From: Budorcas taxicolor
Taxonomy: Eukaryota > Chordata > Mammalia > Artiodactyla > Bovidae
Reading direction: 5' to 3'
NCBI RefSeq assembly: GCF_023091745.1
Contig: NC_068910.1
Coordinates: forward strand, 90,648,170-90,712,169
DNA: 64,000 nucleotides
Under the pieces are notes generated by a model, which was given only the letters and a program-made list of their open reading frames with translations, was not told the origin of the DNA and made no database searches. The position numbers were made by a program, and so were the translations under genes. Shown here piece after piece: positions 58,708-64,000 of the stretch (positions are counted from its first letter, which is position 1; every line of letters starts with the position of its first letter).

Positions 58708-59810
58708 AGAATATGTTTCCTTTAGCTGGGAATTTAGAGTAAGATTAAGAATTTGAAGATACACTAATTTCTTAACAGAGAATATATGTATTTTAAGCTG
58801 TATTTAAGAACAAATAGAAAAACTAAAACTATACAACATCAATACCACTTACTTGGCACAGCAATGAAAATGTCAAATATGTGAAAATCTAGGAAAGATG
58901 TCACTATTCTCAGATAAAATGCCTACATTAATTTTAAAAACTTTGCATAGTTTCAAATATATGCATATATACATGAGTGTACGTATAAATACGCATGTTT
59001 ATACATACTAGCTTTTATTTGTTTTTGAAAGACTTATTACCTTTAGGTTAATAAGTTTCAGGTGTTTTCATATTTCAAAATATATATGTAGTTATGTTAA
59101 GGTAAAAGCTGATAAGCAAGGTGTGAGTTCCACTGGGCCCTGGAGGCAATGACTGTTGGCCTTTGCATAACCTTCTACTCTCAACACTTCGACAAACACA
59201 AACACACTGAGTCAACCTCTGTCATCACTTACTCACTCACAACTCCGAAGCTGAATTGGGCCCTGAGCGACACAAACTGAGATTCCCCAAGGAGTCAATT
59301 AGAATTACCCAGCAACTGCACAGGACAACATCTGGACATGGAATTATAGCCAAAACAGTGGCTCCTGACTTTGTCATAGCATGTCTATATTGCTCTCATG
59401 ACTTCTGACAGAGTGAGGTAAGATGTTCAAGCAATTAAAGACTGTTTGGAGCTGGCATTTAATATTGACATCAGAGGTATGCTTCAGCATTTGAAAAACA
59501 GAGATGTTATTTATAACTTTACCATAAATTTAATTTGATGACTTTCCCACTATGGCAATTCATATGGACAAAGCAATATCAAAATTTAACTGAAAACTAC
59601 TGAGTAGAATCAGAGGAAAAAACATAAAATAATTCCATGTAGACTCATAGAAGTTTACTAGTCCAGCAGACATCAACCAATGTTAAATAAAATCATTTAC
59701 AGCCAACTGAGTTTAGTTTTACATAATACTAGGATTACTTTGTCTAAAATGTTTAAAATTTGGCATATAACTTTAGTTAGTTAATAATATTTAATAAAAT
59801 TATCTGTGAT
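58708..59810. other. Stretch with no recognised feature
   Basis: 59100-59400 is less AT-rich and looks single-copy. No frame or motif supports a gene. Confidence 0.6.
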
Positions 59811-59823
59811 TGAAAGATTACAA

Positions 59824-59927
59824 GTTTTTTTATTTAATTTATTTATTTTCAATTGAAAGATGATTGCTTTACATATTGCCTTGGTTTCTGCCATACACAA
59901 CATGAATCAGCTATAGGTATACATATG
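59824..59927 (-). mobile_element. L1 3' terminus, 104 bp
   Basis: Minus-strand end of L1 (TTTTTTTATTTAATTTATTT poly-A complement, CATGAATCAGCTATAGGTAT). TSD TGAAAGATTACAA at 59811-59823 against TGAAAGACTACAA at 59928-59940 (12 of 13). Confidence 0.9.
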
Positions 59928-59957
59928 TGAAAGACTACAACTTTTAATTGAATAATT

Positions 59958-60257
59958 GAGATCAGTCCTGGGTGTTCATTGGAAAGACTGCTGTTGAAGC
60001 TGAAACTCCAATACTCTGGCCACATGCTGCGAAGAGCTGACTCATTTTGAAAAGACCCTGATGCTGGGAAAGATTGAAGGCAGGAGAAGGGGACGACAGA
60101 GGATGAGATGGTTGGATGGCATCACCGACTCAATGGACATGGGTTTGGGTAGACTCCAGCAGTTGGTGATGGACAGGGATGCCTGGCGTGCTATGGTTCA
60201 TGGGGTTGCAAAAAGTAGGACTCGACTGAGCAACTGAACTGAACTGAACTGAACTGA
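59958..60257 (+). mobile_element. BovB 3' fragment
   Basis: Plus-strand last 300 bp of BovB (GAGATCAGTCCTGGGTGTTC to four AACTG repeats). It passes directly into a microsatellite. Confidence 0.93.
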
Positions 60258-60291
60258 ATATATATATAGATATAGATATAGATATAGATAT
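60258..60291. repeat. (TA)n/(GATATA)n microsatellite at a BovB 3' end
   Basis: ATATATATATAG followed by four GATATA units, immediately after the ACTGA repeats of the BovB tail. Confidence 0.95.
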
Positions 60292-61089
60292 CCTCAACTT
60301 TGTTTCAAATCCAGTTTTCAAAAATGGTGATCAAAATTTGCACAATCAAATACTAATTTTTTTTATTCAGATGTCCCCTTTTTGATAATAACTTTCCTGA
60401 TGATCCTTTTTAAAATTTCATTACCTCTTTCCACAATACCTGAAGTCACCTGCCTTCACATATATTTATCACAACTACCACCACCAAATGTTCTACATAT
60501 TTTCAGTTGTATTTTGTCTATCTTCTTCTACTAGAACATAGTCTTGAATCTTTTTGGTCTTCTATTCATTGGTATATCCTCAATGCCTAGAACAGAGTTA
60601 ACACATGAAAAGTGCTAAATGAATATTTGTGAATGAATAAACAAAAAAATCACTTTCTATAGAAAAGGAATTTTACCTAGTATCTGGTGTGTCTGACTTT
60701 GGATGTGATAAAACTGATAATAACTCAATAAATCTTTAAAAAGTGAAAGATTTAACTCAACAAATCTTTCACTAGATGAAGATGAAGTAGGCACATCCTA
60801 CCCAATCTCTTCTAATGACTGCAGCTATGATATCTGGAGAGAATGCTTGAAGCCACCATTTGAGGAGTCTGGAAAGGAAATAATAGTCCGAAATTGCAGT
60901 AGAAAAGAGTTAAACGGCCTCAAATCCAGTAGTGAATTTATCTTTTTTCCCCTTTTAGTTTCTGGAGGCTTGTACTCAAGGCAAAAGTTCAGAAGTAGGC
61001 TTTGGCACAGAGAGTGTCCTCGGATAAGCCCTGCAGTTTCAGTTTCATGCACAGAAAAAAAAAAATGTTATTTTCCAGTGCACATGAAA
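60292..61089. other. Non-coding stretch with an L2 3' end
   Basis: 60530-60645 resembles an L2 3' end (CTCAATGCCTAGAACAGAGT, AAATGAATATTTGTGAATGA). A frame of 84 codons at 60847-61101 shows no domain. Confidence 0.5.
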
Positions 61090-61800
61090 CTTTCATCATA
61101 ATAGATCATATCCTAGGACATTAAACAAATCTTAACATATTTAAAAGAATCCATATCATAAAAAGTATGTTTTTAAACTATAATGAAATTAAACTTAAAA
61201 CCAATAACAAAAGATACAGAAGATTCACAGAAACTAAAAAACATATACTTTTAAATGCCTCAAGATAAAAGAGGAAACCTCAAAGAAAATTAGAAAATAT
61301 TGTAAACCGTGAAAAAAAAAATGAAATGCAACACAAAAAAAATTTGTAGTATGTAGCTAAAACTGTTTCCCTGTTAAACTACTAAACAGAGAAACACTGT
61401 TTTAAAAGTCAAATGTTCTACTACAGAAGAAGAAATATTTCAAATGAATAACCAAAGCTTTAACTATAAAATACTAGAAAAAGAAGAGGAAACTAAGGCC
61501 AGAGCAAGCAAAAGAAAAGAAATAAAAGAGACAGAACAGAGATAAGTGAAGTGGGTACCTGCATGATTTCATTTATAAAACATGTTCAAAAGACAAAACC
61601 ATAATGATGGGGAATAGATCACAGGTAGCCTGGGGTTAGGGACGGGGAGAGTGTAACCACAAAGGGATAATACAGGGAGTTTGGGAGGATGATGGAACTT
61701 TCTGTATACAAACTAAGGCAATGGTTATGAAATCTGTATACATATTAAATTTCATAGAACTGTACACTAAAAATGCCAGTTTTACTGCATGTTAATTAAA
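61090..61800 (+). mobile_element. Old L1M with its middle missing
   Basis: 61090-61540 reads as degenerate L1 ORF2 linker between endonuclease and RT (TCCTAGGACATTAAACAAAT, AACTTAAAACCAATAACAAA, ACTAGAAAAAGAAGAGGAAA). 61545-61800 is an L1M 3'UTR (TGATTTCATTTATAAAACAT, CATAGAACTGTACACTAAAA, then TGCATGTTAATTAAA). RT and the ORF2 C-terminus, over 2 kb in a full element, are absent at the joint near 61545. Confidence 0.7.
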
Positions 61801-61809
61801 AAAATAATT

Positions 61810-63235
61810 TTAAAGATTATTTAAAACTCATTAATGCATTTATTCTGTTTAAGAATTTTATAAATGTAAAGTATGATATTAATTATCAATTCAAACATTA
61901 GCTTTCAGATTACTGACTTTAGAACCTTTCTGTAATCTCCTCTAAGATCTGTGTCCCTTATTCTAAAGGCAGGGATAGCACCACTTCCATAAAGGGCTGT
62001 AATGTGCAATACTCGTCTGAATGGTACCTGGTTGAATGGAGATTCATCCCCTCTACTACTCAAGAAATCTTTCCAAAGTATCTGAAGACTTATACTTAAA
62101 TCACACTCAAGAAAAACTTATCTACATTTATTTTAGAGAATACTCTGCTGTATTATTTTAAAAGAAAGTTGAAATAAGCATGTTTCACCAAATGGCTACT
62201 ACTAATTTTAAGAGAAAACTGCCCAGTTTGAAATTTGTATAGTCACAGGTGTGGTATAGGTCAATAAAATATGCTCCTTTTCTAGGAAGAAATGTAATCA
62301 ATAATAAATATTTTCATCAAAGGTTTTCTCCTATTCTTTTTGTTGTTGTTGTTGTTTAGTCCTGATAAATCATTCTGAAACACAATTATGTATTATAAAT
62401 ATGTGTTTAGAATTGGGAAGATTTACTATTAATATATCAATAAACTGCTTTATGGTTTCTCTTTCTCAATAGTTGCAAAATGTGAAAAATTAATATTTTC
62501 ACTCATTACCATAAGATTTCTTCCTTTGACTCTTCAAATTTCTCTATCCTCAATCTTTTAAAATCATGAATAGATGTCTCCTTTAATCTTGAACAAAGGC
62601 AAATGGTTATTTCAGCTGTCTCTCAATAAACCTTCTGAATTAACATGTGACTTATAGAGTTGAAAATTATGCTAAACAATTCAATAAACTTCACTGGTGA
62701 ACATGAGAGTTAAATTGTCAACTTATTGTAAATATGGACTAGAAAATTATTTTAAACTGCTATTTTTGCTCACACTGGAATTGAATTTAATGCATGTCTC
62801 ACTGTAGTCTGTAAAATCAGCACACAAAACAAGCTGGTGAAATTACACTTTTAAATTTTACATCCTCTAATAAATCATTCAGTACCAAACTTTATTTACA
62901 ATTATGGATTTATACAGAAGAATTTTTAAAGCATTCTACCAGAAAATGGAAACCAAAAGATTGGCTCAAATAAAAACTAAATCAAAATCATTACCTCCTG
63001 AATTACTTCTTTACATATGTGTATTATATTTTCCAAGGACATTATAAACTGTATCTGGCAGAACAGGAGAAATCATGAAATCAAAATAGAAGTCTCAATT
63101 ATAACACTGAATACTTTTGTGTCATAAGGAGAGATAAACTGTACTTAAACTGGGAATTTAATTAACTTACATGAGTAAAATTTTAAAAGTAGTTCAGGCC
63201 TTTTATCATGATCTTACATCTTAATAATGTTACCA
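61810..63235. other. 1.4-kb stretch with a (TTG)n repeat only
   Basis: (TTG)5-6 at 62339-62356. AT-rich, no supported gene. Confidence 0.65.
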
Positions 63236-63312
63236 TGGACTGTTATGCCCAAGTCACGAAATCTCCCAATGACCACCAGGGAGCCGATATCCGATGCAAA
63301 AGCAAGAGAGTT

Positions 63313-63318
63313 TTTATT
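63313..63318 (-). terminator. LTR polyadenylation signal
   Basis: AATAAA on the minus strand in TTGGTAATAAAAACTC, about 73 bp before the LTR end. Confidence 0.75.
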
Positions 63319-63395
63319 ACCAAGCTTGAGCTGGGGCTCCCACTGATACCGATGCAGCAGCTATAGGGAGGAGCCCCGAGCTCTGGGTTTCATTA

Positions 63396-63403
63396 TTTAT
63401 ATA
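63396..63403 (-). promoter_or_regulatory. LTR TATA box
   Basis: TATATAAA on the minus strand, 75-80 bp upstream of AATAAA, within GGGTAT-flanked sequence. Position is right for the retroviral U3/R border. Confidence 0.7.
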
Positions 63404-63492
63404 GGGTATTTTCACGTGAAAAATTTGAAAAACGGGAGTTTCCAGGTTGGGAGACGTCTAACTGGTTACCTTCTGTGGAAGGGTTAGGTGTT

Positions 63493-63543
63493 GGGTTCTG
63501 ATTGGTTCCCATTTCCCAGGCTTGCCACGGGTTCTGATTGGTC
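63493..63543 (-). promoter_or_regulatory. Duplicated CCAAT-type element in U3
   Basis: ACCAATCAGAACCC occurs twice on the minus strand (about 63493-63507 and 63529-63543), upstream of the TATA box. This is usual for gammaretroviral-type LTRs. Confidence 0.7.
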
Positions 63544-63647
63544 CCAGGGTGGTGGTGTGAGGTTAAGGGATTTCCAAAAAGCTTTTTTCTGGGAATTTTT
63601 ACAAAATGGAGTCTTCTTTAACAAAATGGAGTAGCTTAGGTCCTTCA

Positions 63648-63661
63648 TTCCCCCCTTCTCT
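63648..63661 (-). other. Polypurine tract
   Basis: AGAGAAGGGGGGAA directly abuts the LTR start on the minus strand; this is the plus-strand primer site of a retrovirus. Its purity suggests a fairly young provirus. Confidence 0.85.
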
Positions 63662-63681
63662 AGGATCCAGGACAGACCCAA

Positions 63682-64000
63682 TCATGGGTCTGGGGTCAGC
63701 TCTATATTGTCTCCTGCTAAGGGGACAGTTGGTAGGGCCGCGTATTGGGATCTGAGTACCATGAGCCGCACCGTGTTGATGCAGCTTTTAATGAAGGCCA
63801 CCAATTTGTTTAGTAAGCATGGCCCGAAGGTGAGCAGTAGTAACAAGATAATCAGGGGCCCCACCAAGGAGGATATGAGAGTTGCGAACCAGGGGGATGA
63901 ATTGAACCAGGATTCAAACCAGGTTTGAGACATTTCTCTTTTTCTTTTTTTCTGACTCAGCCCTTTTCTTTTCTTGGCCAGGGACTCTTTGACTACCCCC
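63682..64000 (-). CDS. env: Endogenous retrovirus env, C-terminal part of the transmembrane subunit (partial)
   Basis: Open on the minus strand from the window edge to a stop at 63682-63684, at least 106 codons. The ATG at 63931-63933 is internal, because the frame stays open upstream with a basic run (KKRKKG and KKRKRE). Then comes WFESWFNSSPWF, a pre-membrane segment typical of gammaretrovirus-like TM proteins. A membrane anchor of about 25 residues follows (LISSLVGPLIILLLLLTFGP), and a cytoplasmic tail with a YAAL motif of the YxxL/phi type. The stop lies 20 bp before the polypurine tract, the usual place. No break is visible in this part. The surface subunit, fusion region and the rest of the provirus are outside the window, so completeness cannot be judged. 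Confidence 0.85.
   Translation of the reverse strand, partial: GVVKESLAKKRKGLSQKKRKREMSQTWFESWFNSSPWFATLISSLVGPLIILLLLLTFGPCLLNKLVAFIKSCINTVRLMVLRSQYAALPTVPLAGDNIELTPDP

Larger units (their letters stand above)
63241..63647 (-). mobile_element. 3' LTR of a class I endogenous retrovirus
   Basis: About 407 bp on the minus strand, starting TGAAGGACC (63647) and ending GCATAACA (63241), with TG...CA ends. If the end is instead CAGTCCA, the limit moves to about 63236. U3 carries two copies of ACCAATCAGAACCC, a TATATAAA box at 63396-63403 and an AATAAA signal at 63313-63318. About 80 bp between the last two fits a U3-R-U5 order. The left host flank is intact. The other LTR and TSD lie beyond the window. 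Confidence 0.85.

Noticed and set aside
60847..61101. An 84-codon plus-strand frame with an opposing 75-codon minus frame
   Set aside because: Mutually overlapping, no recognisable motif; probably chance in a slightly GC-richer patch.

Overview
The window is nuclear DNA of a ruminant, almost certainly a bovid. It carries the clade-typical combination of BovB (RTE-type) LINEs, their SINE derivatives Bov-A and Bov-A2, tRNA-headed Bov-tA SINEs, a CHR-type tRNA SINE and ruminant L1. Background is AT-rich and gene-poor. I found no host exon, no structural RNA gene, no CRISPR array and no bacterial feature. Nearly every longer open frame is a piece of a LINE reverse transcriptase or its antisense shadow.

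Layout. 1-3.2 kb: an L1 with a probably inverted 5' part (SINE inside its 3' tail), then a BovB whose 5' part is inverted. 4.6-8.5 kb: Bov-tA pieces, a BovB on the minus strand, and a second BovB carrying an inverted 5' UTR. 8.6-13.3 kb: SINEs, a Tigger-like DNA fossil and an L1 with an inverted 5' part. 14-18.5 kb: three BovB segments, two joined head-to-head. 18.8-32 kb: Bov-A2, Bov-tA and BovB copies, several with clean target-site duplications (TSDs), in otherwise plain DNA. 33.7-37.4 kb: older BovB copies and an L1 5'UTR-like block. 39.7-42.2 kb: an old L1 split by a BovB. 42.6-47.8 kb: a 28-bp-arm hairpin, a Bov-A monomer, a decayed ERVL provirus with a readable reverse-transcriptase core, and an old L1. 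48.4-50.7 kb: a 5'-truncated L1 split by a BovB. 50.8-62 kb: MER5A and other hAT fossils, BovB copies, and an old L1 lacking its middle. 63.2-64 kb: the 3' end of a class I (gammaretrovirus-like) endogenous retrovirus on the minus strand. It has an LTR with promoter signals, a polypurine tract and an open env transmembrane frame running off the window edge.

Main result. I found no new gene system. The strongest structural pattern is a set of 5'-inverted retroelements in the first 13.3 kb: two BovB and one L1 with matching TSDs at both outer ends, plus one probable L1 whose left end is cut by the window. Each has the arrangement expected of twin-primed reverse transcription. Close behind are a head-to-head BovB pair meeting at 3 bp of microhomology, a G-tract in BovB that has grown to 15 G in one copy, two ultra-short insertions of about 32 and 72 bp, and a 27/28-bp hairpin. 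Family names come from recognition of consensus features, not from a database search. TSDs and inverted repeats were read directly from the sequence.
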